From the NCBI GenBank assembly GCA_016617855.1, contig JAECUM010009266.1:18026-82025 (forward strand): DNA of 64,000 nt. Direction: 5' to 3'. The stretch's first letter is position 1, and every line of letters begins with the position of its first letter. A model generated the notes under the pieces. The model searched no databases. It was not told where the DNA came from and saw only the letters and a program-made list of their open reading frames with translations. Source of the stretch: Megalonaias nervosa. Its lineage: Eukaryota > Mollusca > Bivalvia > Unionida > Unionidae. The translations under genes and the position numbers were made by a program. Positions 19,349-29,454 of this stretch are shown piece by piece.

Positions 19349-19580
19349 ATGTGGACAAACGTTGAATCGTCTACTCATATCGTCGATGCTGTTCAACCCG
19401 GACTATCCCATGTATGTCAAATCATCATGGGCTATTACCAAGATCACAGAGACGGCCCATTGGAAACGAAGAATCTATGTGGAGAGACAATGCTGTCTGA
19501 AGCGAGTCTTAATCTATGGTCCAGATTTCAGAAGAAGTTTGAGGGACAGAAGAAAACCTGTGAGATGCAGTCTATGTTAA
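19349..19580 (+). pseudogene. Small basic protein gene with histone-type 3' end
   Basis: The ATG at 19,349 opens a frame, but a one-base shift appears to follow within the first few codons: the second frame (from 19,362) gives a compact basic protein of about 73 residues (FNPDYPMYVKSSWAITKITE, AHWKRRIYVERQCCLKRV, SLRDRRKPVRCSLC) with a TAA at 19,578-19,580. The frame of the ATG itself runs on through the stem-loop to 19,630, which makes it the less likely coding frame. The protein is Arg-rich and has three Cys and a terminal CSLC. I recognise no family; it is not a histone. The TAA is 28 bases before a histone-like stem-loop, and the upstream region has CCAAT and TATA boxes. Confidence 0.5.
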
Positions 19581-19608
19581 CTGAATGGTGTTCACAAAAA
19601 AACACAAA

Positions 19609-19624
19609 GGCCCTTTTCAGGGCC
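19609..19624 (+). terminator. Histone-type 3' stem-loop
   Basis: ggcccttttcagggcc forms a 6-bp stem with the loop TTTC, preceded by acacaaa. This matches the 3' stem-loop of metazoan replication-dependent histone mRNAs (stem of six with GG at the base, four-base loop rich in U and ending in C, A-rich 5' flank). It lies 28 bases after a stop codon, as in histone mRNAs. A clear purine-rich downstream element is not obvious: the following bases are ccttaactgtctcgtaaaga. Confidence 0.65.
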
Positions 19625-20309
19625 CCTTAACTGTCTCGTAAAGATGCATATTCTCTCTTGCCTAAAATTTTTTTTTTGTCGATTGTATAGTTATTTGTGT
19701 GATAGATTTATGTAGATAAATCTATGTATGTCTATGTCTCTGTCTATGTCTCTAACTCTGTCTCTAACCAAGTCCCTATGTCTTTATCTCTGTTTGTCCC
19801 TAGAGTAGCGCGTGTTCAGGTCAGCCATTTGCAACACTGTTGCCATTGTTTCCCCAGTGTCCAGTACCGTGAAGTCACCCCTCTCCAATTCCTATTGTCC
19901 GTAGACAGGCCCAATACATTGTCGCTATACATCCCGTATGCTAATTTTCCCTTGTCCCACTCCTGTTCCATTCCCCTTGTCCGTAGACAGGCCCAATACA
20001 TTTCCTATATTAAATTTCCCTTGTTCGTATAGGGCAAACTCACTATTTTAACACTGAAGTCCTATTGTCCATATGTCATCCCCATTCACTACTGCGATGT
20101 GTTAGTCCAAGTTGATGCTATCGATTTTTAAGAGGAAATGATTTACCCTTATCCAAAACCAACTACCTCCACTGGACAAAGTGAGTCAACAGCTCCGAAA
20201 AAAGGAACATCGAGCATGAGATAGCGAAGATTTTTTTTCACATTTGAGAGACACGACAAGTGACTTCCAGAACATTTTGCATTTTGGCGTTCTCTTGCAC
20301 GGTGAAATG
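19625..20309. other. Probable Polinton right-end region, no gene
   Basis: A C/T-rich short-period repeat (units like tctatgtctc) spans about 19,725-19,800. A 26-bp direct repeat is present at 19,895-19,920 and 19,977-20,002 (starting ttgtccgtagacaggcccaa). The right terminal inverted repeat of the element should be in this stretch, but its partner would be left of the window, so I cannot fix the boundary. Confidence 0.4.
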
Positions 20310-20760
20310 TAAAGATTTAAAGTCTGAAGTGCCGCCAGAGCAAGCAGCACGTTTCATTACTGATATATGGGAATCTGTTGTAGAGAAATTGAAATGAAAG
20401 ATCATTTGAGGCTATTCATTACTCACGACAGTTTAAAGTCTGACATCTGGATCGAATATATAACACCGACTTCTTCCAAAAATTATTAACAAAATTCGGC
20501 ATGTTTAACAATCAAGGAGTTTAATATTACCGAATAGACAAACCACTTTTCACACGACTCACTTATCACCTCCAAGGGGTAGAGGACGAAGCAAAGTTTT
20601 ATTCGTGGATGAATTTCGCAGTGGCAAAGATAGTATCATAAAGATAAATCATCGTCTAGACCAAATGTGTTTAGCTAGCGCCATCGTTTTGTTTGTTTTT
20701 ATGCCGCGAAAAACTATACTGTTGAATGGAAACGATCATTGAAGAATATTTTCTTCATAA
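20310..20760 (+). pseudogene. Second, older Polinton polB N-terminal fragment
   Basis: On the plus strand, scattered over three frames, are pieces that align in order with the N-terminal domain of the polB at 17.4-16.9 kb: PPEQAARFITDIWESVVEKL, DHLRLFITHDSLKSDIWIEY, then RGRSKVLFVDEFRSGKDSI followed by IKINHRLDQMCLASAIV and YTVEWKRSLKN. The matching pieces of the main polB include DSLKSSVWIGF, RRKVLLVDDL, DKMYLARAIV and AEWKRAW. Divergence is high and stops are frequent, so it belongs to a different and older Polinton. It is in the opposite orientation to the main polB. Nothing of its exonuclease or polymerase motifs is seen to the right. Confidence 0.65.
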
Positions 20761-21001
20761 ACATTCGATACTTTGTCCCTACAAACTTTCGACTATTAAT
20801 TTTTCAGTGGTAATTTTGAAACTATTTAACATAAGACAGAACAGACAATGTCACATTTCCTGCCAAGCACACTCAACACGGTTACGAACAGAGAGACTCA
20901 TCCTTGGAAACCTACGACGTAGTACGTTATTTTCGTTTGAGTGCAGACCATGACATCATGTCAGACTGTTACAAAGCATAAATTTTATGAAGGCGCCTAT
21001 G

Positions 21002-21391
21002 CTAATTTCCCATTTTCCCCCGGAATGTTTGACTCTGTTTAACACAGTCCACTCCATATCCCCGTTTTGATCTATAATGACATGATTTTCTAAGGTCTGT
21101 TACATTTTTTAACGCTTTTAATAAACAAAGTGCAGATGTAACTATCTCTACAATTTGAGAAAGTTTAAGGTATATTTTTGTATCATCATAAAAATAATTA
21201 CCTGTACCATATATGTCATGTGGCAGACAGACCATGCAAATTAGGCACTCTTTGTTCGGCATATCTTGCTGATTTTGACCAACCTCAAAGTGTGCGTCTT
21301 GGGGGTTGGGGTGGAGGAATACTTGTGGTCCATCATATTGATAAGAGAATTTATCGTAAAAGCATTTATCTATCCGACTTGGCAGGATCAT
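21002..21391 (-). other. Unrecognised open frame, 129 codons
   Basis: The longest uninterrupted frame in the surrounding AT-rich DNA. It includes FSYQYDGPQVFLHPNPQDAH and KECLICMVCLPHDIYGTGNY. It might be a remnant of the neighbouring older Polinton or chance. No family, promoter or splice signals are evident. Confidence 0.15.
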
Positions 21392-21572
21392 TCAGCTAGT
21401 TAGATGTAATGACGTTATTTCAACACTGAGGTCACTCACTTTGTAGTATCATATATACTATATTTTGGGGGAATATAATCTAATGTCAGGATCAAATTTG
21501 TCATTCCTCAGCTTCTGAAAACCAGTTACACTGATCCCGTTTGTTATAAAGTTTTAAAAGTGTCACCCCTAA

Positions 21573-21573
<1 letters not shown>

Positions 21574-21666
<93 letters not shown>
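21574..21666. repeat. (TG)n(AG)n microsatellite
   Basis: About 17 TG units followed directly by about 29 GA units, next to the SINE copy that follows. Confidence 0.95.
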
Positions 21667-21669
<3 letters not shown>

Positions 21670-21739
21670 AACGGTCAGAGCTAAGTTCATCTAAGACATA
21701 AAATTGTTTGCTAAACCCTGCGCAATTGTTTTCACATTC

Positions 21740-21985
21740 TAACCATGCATGGTTGCAGGAGATCGCGGGTTCGAACACTGGCTGAGTCATACCAAAGACT
21801 TATAAAAATGGCACTTGCAGGTGCCTCGCTTGGCGCTCAGCATTAAGAGGATAGTGTTAGGATTTGTCGGCCTAGTGACAGGATAATGTGACTGGGTGGG
21901 ACATGATGCTACATGACTGCGTCATGATGCCATAGTGCTAGACATCACCAAAAACTGTCACACTGCATTACAACATTATACAATC
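21740..21985 (+). mobile_element. SINE copy 1, diverged
   Basis: It matches the body of the SINE at 31,996 (cctcgcttggcgctcagcat, ggataatgtgactgggtggg), with a poorly preserved tRNA-like head that still has the B box (gcgggttcgaac). The 3' end is lost after cacactgcatta. It is more diverged than the other copies. Confidence 0.85.
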
Positions 21986-21989
21986 TGTT

Positions 21990-24523
21990 TTCGTGTGTAA
22001 GCATTAAATCAAGCCACATACACTAATTGTCGTTGTAAAAGTTGTCAACAGTTACATTGCTAATACTTTCGTGGTATTCAAAGAAAACAAAAATCATGGT
22101 TTCTGCAAACGGTTGCCTCGTTTAAAACCCTGATAATACAAAATCTCTGCCTAATCTTCTTTAGTCAACAACTTTATCAATGTTCCCTCGAAGCCCCAGA
22201 GTGTGAATTGCTTCGAAATTGTCTTGGTTTCTAGGTCACTGATCTATGTTGTTAATATATACCTATACATTTCATTCCGAAGAATGAGCTAGAATTTTAC
22301 CGTTACATCCCAAAAGTAAGGAACTAGGTTGAAACAACTTTTTCCTCAAGGTTTCCGGGTTACAACTGAACAAGCTTGAATATCAATGCAGTAGCCTCAC
22401 TTAACGTACAAATGGAAATTAACAGCGTTCTCTATAAACAAAATCTGTATCATTAGGTCACAACCATTTGTCCAATGCCGCTGTAAATAACTTCCAAAAT
22501 AATGCGGTCATTCCATGCCACTTCACCGTCAGAACCTCTCACAATGCCCCGTTAGCTACGGTTCAAACGTCATTAGTTTGGCCTCGAATAGAAGCTTTCC
22601 TAATTATTCAGCTGTTGAAATCTTTCGTGATGCAAATTTTGACAACTGCACGAACCATATACACTACATTCATAAAGCTGATATTCACGCGCATGTCATC
22701 TGCTGTAAAAATGAAATTCTGGGTATGAAGGGCATGAAATTCATATCAAAAAGATTGCAATATTATCAATGCATTTTTTCATGTGACGTTTGGGATTGTA
22801 TTCATTTATCTGAAAATTGATAGTTATATAACAAAAGTCGTTATTAGCATAATTTGATCTTTATTCCTAGATCAAGTCTTCTTGTCAGCATCAAAAATAC
22901 GCAATGATCCCGATTTGCTGATGCTGACAACTCGACGTGATCTAGCAAACAAGAATGCATTACGATGACTTAAAGTCAAATGGTATTTCAAACTTTCTTC
23001 TCACACTTTTAATTGTACAGTAGCTGCCTCAGATTGTAAACTTTTAAATTTAAAAAATCTGACACTTAACCTGGTTCTCTTAATATTAAATCTGTACTGA
23101 AAAAAAATATTTGCTTAGTGTTCGTTGAATTTCTAAGTTTAGCTATAATTCTTCTGTAGGTGCATTTTGTTTTCTTTTGGGATCCATCTTGATCAGTTAA
23201 TATGAATTGAGAGGAGCCTTCTGCAAATGTTAGACCGTGAGCCTTTGATGAAGTGTATACTTCAACAGTACTTATTTTTGCCGCTGACATTTATGTAGCG
23301 TTATAGGCTGTGTTTTAGTACCCCATTAATGGAGCTCCAAGGCCAGGCTGCTCTATATGTGCAGACCACTTATAATTTAATGGTGGTTTGCATTGCAAGC
23401 CATTGTATTTAAGAGTTTTAACATCACGCTTGATTAACTCCTTTTTTTGATTTTCCAATCCAAGTATGAAAAGGTTGTTGTCTTCAAGATAGTATATATG
23501 CGATCCGTTTACAGTGAAAATATTAGATTAATATTCTTTTTGAACTTGAACAAATAACCAGCATATTTCTGTGTGTAAGTCTTTTTTTTCTTCTGTTGGC
23601 ATATCAACCTGCTAATTATTTTCTGTCCAACATGAATGAAGCACATCTTAACGGTGCGTAGATAAATCCATAACTGTGTCTTTTCAGATTATGCTTTAAC
23701 ATCAATTTCAGATTTTCGTACTCACCTTAGAGGACATTTTTATGACTGCATGAATTTTGTCAATGGTTTCGTCACCTTGATTTTAAACATAGACATAACG
23801 GTAGCTGTGTTGCATGGTATATGCAAAACAGATTCGCTCAAACTTTTTGTCTGCGCTAGAGTCTGCTTCAAAGACCTACTGCATATAAAAATATTTTGGA
23901 ATGCTCCGCTTACTAATAAATAACATAAATTTAACAACGCACTTGCCGTTAATGACTACGTTTTGCTGAAACTTTGGCAAAAAGCCAGCGTTTCAAGCAC
24001 TTGAAGTATTCTGTTACATTTTAATTACGTTCTGCAAGCGTTATGTTGTCATGTTCCTTCATTTAAGCTGTCAAAACCGATTTATTCTTTTCTTGAATGA
24101 GATGTGTCATGCCTTTTTATGTGTTGACACCAGAATGAGTAAAATAACACCTGGTTTATTGCCACTTACTGCCGTGCTTATCATGTTGTGCAGTCAGTTT
24201 CTTCTTATTAACGCTAGATCTTATTGACCATGGTGCATATGCTTATACTTAGCAACTGTAACCAGCAATAGCAACAACATAACAACATAGCAACTAGCAA
24301 CAACCCTTATATATATATATATATACTCTTTCAACATAACTATATATATATATATATATATATCACAGGTAACTATTCATGTAACTATTCATGTAAGAAC
24401 TAATCCAGCTGATGTTATTCCGATTGCTACCTGAAATTCATGTCATGCTATGCTTCTTAATATTGATCTCATACCAGATAATTCTTTCAATATGTCCGAT
24501 GCTTATCAAATACCACCTATGTG

Positions 24524-24588
<65 letters not shown>

Positions 24589-25519
24589 AACGATCGATAC
24601 CAGATGTAAAGTGTCATATTCAATATGGCTTACTTCCTCATCGAGGAGATTTTAGGAGTTTTTGGTTGGTCTGTTTTCCTTCATGGTAATTAATTACTCC
24701 TGTAACTGCAACTACTTTGAATATTGCGGTTCAACTCATAATCGTATTAACAACGTATCAGCTAGTACGAATATATTTACCAAGCATTATTTCCCTTTCG
24801 TATACATTCCTTAAAATTAATATAATTGCAACTATCAAATCAGTGCTCAGAGATTGTTCGAATTTGAATGAAACCTTCATGTAAAGTAGTTAATTCCACA
24901 TGAAGTCATGGAATCTCCATCAGTTTTTAAACTCTTTAAGTTGTCGATGATAATGAATTTGTTAATTATTGATGTCACTGTGTAGATTGAAAGATCCGAC
25001 AATGCTAGTTTTAGCAGCTCTAGCAGTAACATGGATTTCTCGTGTAGTTCTGTTTTGCTCATTTAATAAATTCTGTCACACTTAATTCATTCATATGTTA
25101 GCTTTGTTAATGTGATTTGCAGGACATAGGCAATGTGTTGTACTGGTAATTTTATTTTTCTAAAATCTATATTCCATGATTTAGATTTAAGAAATAGAAT
25201 TGAAATTGCTTTCCAAGTGCAAATGTATTAATCACCTTGTTTATTGTGTTTCACATTTACATTAACTCTCTATTGAATTTGCACTTTTATCTGGCAGTAG
25301 TCTTCGAATCTATTTGTGTTTTAGCATTAATAGTTTTGTACGTTGTCTCTTTTATTTACTATGTGATGTAATTTATTACTTTGCTAGGACACAGTAGTCG
25401 TCTTATAAGGCTTTTCATGTTTACCATTGTTGTTGTTGTTTAACTGTGATATTATTGGACATAATGTCCTTTTACTTCTGGTTCTGAGATCAATACAGTC
25501 ATGCAGGACATGCATGTTT
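21990..25519. other. Gene-poor AT-rich stretch
   Basis: No gene is recognised. On the minus strand at 23,060-23,950 there are several protein-like pieces in different frames (SHIYYLEDNNLFILGLENQK; HGLTFAEGSSQFILTDQDGS) that could be a decayed gene, but I cannot name it. Microsatellites: (TA)n at 24,308-24,326 and 24,341-24,363, (GA)n at 24,529-24,584. Confidence 0.4.
24529..24584. repeat. (GA)n microsatellite
   Basis: About 28 uninterrupted GA units. Confidence 0.95.
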
Positions 25520-25523
25520 TAAC

Positions 25524-26471
25524 TGTTATGACCATGTAGTTTAATTACATGTGTGTTAAAATTTGAATTCTTTCTATTTCATTTTTATATCATTAAATAT
25601 AATTTTTATTGTGATGATGATTATGTTCGCAGGGTCTGACATTTTGATAGAAACATCGTGTTTATTTAGAATGGAAATGTGACTCGCGTGAGCACGATTT
25701 TTGCATGTCGATTCAAGTAAACAGTCGGCAATAGCTATGTAAATGATTGGTTGTGACCACGGTCATTTCTAATAATACTTGTTGACATTCTATACTGCGG
25801 TGGCGAGATTTCCAAATCGCCATGTGTTCTTCGTGCGTGTACATGGAATGACGTTTTAGTTCGCTTTAAATACTCAGGTACCTGCGAAATAGTCTAGAGT
25901 CATATTTTAACACCTTAGAGAGTCACATTTTAACATCTTATAGAGTTTCTAATACCTTGAGAAAAAGGTATTCTTTTGTGCTGGAAAGAGTTGTTCGTTC
26001 GTACATCTGTAGAACGACTGTAGAACGACATGTGTTTTGTTATTGATGATAGCTGCACTTCATCCACCTTTAAATAATAATTATTTTCCTTGGAGAACTA
26101 TACATAACTGGCTTTGGACAAAGACATTTAGTGAAATTAATTCTAAATTGGAACAGACAGTACAAATTGTGATTGACAGTGAAAATTCTGGACACATGTG
26201 TAAAACCTTCGTCTGCCGTCATCATCCGCCATCTTGGAACGGAATTGAGATTCAGACTACTTCAATTAGAACTGCTTATTTACAGGACTTATGTGTTTTT
26301 CACAATTTTAGGACAAATTTTTGGATTTTCTTTGCAAATCGTAAGTCCTATTTCATATTTTCACCTTTTCACCGTGTTTTCTAGGGAAATAAATTATTTT
26401 TGTTAAAATTTACAAAGCTTGTTGTCTTCGCTCTTTTCTTTATGTTACTTTAAACAAGCTGATACGTAACG
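25524..26471 (+). repeat. 5' LTR (948 bp)
   Basis: It begins tgttatgaccatgtag and ends gatacgtaacg. The 3' LTR ends in ca where this one has cg. A polyadenylation-type aataaa is present near 26,390 (gggaaataaatta). It contains small frames shared with the other LTR that are not genes. Confidence 0.95.
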
Positions 26472-26481
26472 TAAAGAAAAT

Positions 26482-26499
26482 TGGGGGCTCGTCCGGGAT
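26482..26499 (+). other. Primer binding site for tRNA-Pro
   Basis: tgggggctcgtccgggat, 18 bases complementary to the 3' end of tRNA-Pro and the same as the primer site used by murine leukaemia-type retroviruses. It lies 10 bases after the LTR. Confidence 0.9.
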
Positions 26500-26718
26500 A
26501 TATGAAATTGGATGATATGTGAAATTGGCTGATATATGAATTTGGCTGATTTCTGAATTTAGCTAAAAATTGAAATTTAAATTCCTCTAGTTCAAATTCC
26601 AGGTTATATTTCACATTTAACTTGAAATCTTAGTGAAAACAACAGGCTTTCATTCACAATATCAACAAAAGTAGAGAATGTTTTAATTTTACCCAGGAAT
26701 GTTTGAACCTTTTTGAAA

Positions 26719-28342
26719 ATGGAAGTCCAGCTTAAAGAGTTGGAATTAGAGATAACACAGGTTCAATATCAGATAGAAAAGATGCAAATGGATAAGGAAG
26801 AAAGAGAGAAAGATAAACAAAGGCAAGAAAGAACAAATTGAGTTACAATTTAAAGAAAGAAGGGAAGAAATGCTAAGGCAATTTGAAGAAAGAGAGAAAG
26901 AAAGACAAATGGAATTTCAAATTAAAATGAAAGAATTAGAGCTGGCAAAAGGAAAACACTCTACTACTTTTGATGTTTATGGAAATACCAAGTTAGTACC
27001 CCTTTTCCTGGAAGAAGAAATAGACAGATATTTTCCTCATTTTGAAAAAGTCGCTGAAAGTTTGAAATGGCCAAGGGAGTATTGGACTCTATTACTGCAA
27101 TATGTACTACCTGGTAGAGCTCGAGATATCTATATATCCCTGTCAGTACAGCAAAGTTCTGACTATGATTTGGTTAAGGAATGCATTTTGAGGGGTTATG
27201 AGTTAGGCCCTGAGGCTTATCGACAAAAATTCAGGTTTTCTAGAAAACCAACTGACCAGACTTATGCTGAATTTGCTAGAGGAAAAGCAAAACAGTTTGA
27301 TGTGTGGTGCTCTTCTAGTAAGTTCAATAAAGACTACGAAAGTGTCAGGCAACTCATATTACTTGAAGAGCTCAAGAAATGTGTCCATAGTGACATTAGG
27401 ATGTATCTTGAAGATCGTGAGGTCAAAACATTGGAGAATGCCGTTATTGCTGCTGATAAATATTCCTTAATTCATAAAGTTCCTGCTGTAAACGGATCTT
27501 TCACTCGGCAGTCTACTGATAGAAAGGTGTTTCAATCAAATACGACTCCTAGTAAAACTCAATCTGGCACAAATTCTAAAAATCAAGCCTCTGACAGACT
27601 TGATTCAAAATCCTTGTCTATTCATCCGTGTACCTATTGCAAGAAAAAAGGACATGTCATTTCTGATTGCTTCAAATTGAAATATAGGCATCAGAATCAA
27701 GATAGACCTATCCCAATTGCTCTTATTTCTACGAGGTCATGGTCATGTATTGAAAACAATACATTTATTGGGTTTGAAAACCCCCAGTCTGATTGTGTTA
27801 TGGAGAATTTTGAACAATTCATGTTGAAGCGTTCTATATCACTCTTAGGTGATTTAACCAAAATCCCTATTAAAATTTTAAGGGATACAGGAGCTTCTCA
27901 GAGTCTTTTAGTTTCAGGTATTTTGCCTTCTTCTGAGAAGAACTGTTCCAATGAGAGTGTTCTCATTCAGGGAGTAGAGTGCGGCTTTGTTAATGTTCCT
28001 CTCCATTCCGTAAATTTGTCATCAGACTTAGTTTCAGGACCTGTGACAGTCGGTGTAGTGTCTACTTTACCCGTTGAGGGCATTCATTTGTTGCTAGGCA
28101 ATGACTTAGCTGGAGACAAGGTTGTGGTTAATCCACTTGTAACTGACAAGCCTTTTTTGGATCAGAAAGTTGATCCTGTTGAAAAAGAAATCCCTGATTT
28201 ATATTCAGCTTGTTCAGTTACCAGAGCTTTGGCAAAGAAAGCTCTTGAGAATGATTTTGATAAAAAATGTATTCCTTTAGTTGACACATGTATTGGTCAG
28301 GCTTTTGATGAGGTCACTTTCACTTCTAATTTGGATCAGTGA
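26719..28342 (+). pseudogene. gag-protease of the LTR retrotransposon
   Basis: The ATG at 26,719 starts a Glu/Lys/Gln-rich coiled-coil region (MEVQLKELELEITQVQYQIE). A one-base shift near 26,830 ends that frame, and the 490-codon frame that takes over continues from there. It has a SCAN-like gag capsid region (GYELGPEAYRQKFRFSRKPT; RQLILLEELKKCVHSDIRMY), a zinc knuckle CTYCKKKGHVISDC (about 27,631-27,672), and an aspartic protease with the catalytic DTG in ILRDTGASQSLLVSG and a later LLLGNDLAGD. The frame stops at 28,342. A SCAN-like capsid region is characteristic of Gmr1-type gag, from which the vertebrate SCAN domain is thought to derive. Confidence 0.88.
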
Positions 28343-28369
28343 AAAGGTATTGATCATAGTGATCCTCTT

Positions 28370-29250
28370 TTGAATATTCATTCTCCTTTTTCTGATCAGG
28401 GTGACAAACGACAATCACTTGTCGTCGAACAGGATAAAGATCCTGAGATCTCCTGTTTGTTTCAGCGGGCCGTTAGTGAAACTAAAGCTACAGTACCTGT
28501 CTGTTACTTCATTAAAAATGGAGTTCTTATGAGAAAATGGAGACCTCCCGAGGTACCTGCTAGTGACGAATGGTCAGTAAAATATCAGATTGTGGTTCCG
28601 AAACCTTACAGACAGGAAATACTTTGTTTGGCCCATACAACTCCTCTGGCTGGTCATTTAGGGATAAATAAAACGTATCACAAGATCTTGACTCACTTCT
28701 ATTAGCCAAAAATCAAAAGTGATGTGTGTAAGTTTTGTAGATCTTGTCATACTTGTCAAATTGTAGGAAAACCAAATCAAAAGATATCTAAAGCTCATCT
28801 GCAACCAATTCCTGCATTTGACGAACCATTCAGTAGAATTATGGTAGATTGTGTTCGTCCCTTACCAAAGACCAAGTCAGGTAACCAAAATGTGTTGACC
28901 ATCAAGTGTGCGTCAACAAGTTTTCCAGAGGTAATTCCTTTGAGGAATTTTGCACAATTTGGCCTTCTCAAATTTGTTCAATCTGGTCAAAGGTCAAATT
29001 TCAAGTCTGGTATGTTCCAGCTTCTTATGCTTGAATTTGGCATTCAGCAGTTCAAGTCAAAAGTGAAACTATGGTTTCACCAAACTTTACTTGAGAGAAT
29101 TTTTGAGTCCTGAAATGGAGTCCTTTCTCTCTTGCTCATTCTTCAGAATTTTTTTCAATTAAGATTTTATGGCCCTTACAAAGTAAAGAAGAAAATGAAT
29201 GAGTTAAATTATATTATTAGTACTCTGGTCTAAGTAAATTAATGGAGTAC
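28370..29250 (+). pseudogene. Integrase of the LTR retrotransposon, placed before RT
   Basis: The HHCC zinc region reads HTTPLAGHLGINKTYHKIL, a TAG stop at 28,703-28,705, then CKFCRSCHTCQIVGK. The core starts at EPFSRIMVDCVRPLPKTKSG, with the first catalytic Asp present. The second Asp position reads QSGQRSNF, with Gly for Asp, and the segment that should hold the catalytic Glu is shortened (KVKLWFHQTL). A frameshift and stop follow (29,111). A GPY/F-like module (FYGPYKVKKKMNELNYII) is visible at about 29,165-29,220 in another frame. The integrase is dead. Confidence 0.85.
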
Positions 29251-29454
29251 TACCATATTGAAAGAGATAGACAGGTAAATCATGTAATTAATTAAGTTGT
29301 ACCTGTGCCACAAACTGAGGATTTGAGTAAAGGAATTCAGTTGGATTCTACTGATCTTGGAACAACAAATCTTCGGAATTAGGAAGTTATGAAAAATCTA
29401 AACCAGAAACTTTCTCATTTATAAAAACAAGGAAAAAGTGAACTTAAACAACTA

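Noticed and set aside
23066..23937. A decayed host gene on the minus strand
   Set aside because: The pieces look protein-like but lie in different frames without splice signals or a recognised family.
24412..24623. Open frames of Arg-Glu or Ser-Leu repeats
   Set aside because: They are the (GA)n microsatellite read in frame. The same holds for frames at 21,569-21,790, 37,358-37,594, 40,790-40,981 and 63,709-63,915.
26037..26406. Open frames inside the LTR, repeated at 31,579-31,812
   Set aside because: They lie wholly in the LTR, occur in both copies and have no family features; the LTR is expected to be non-coding.
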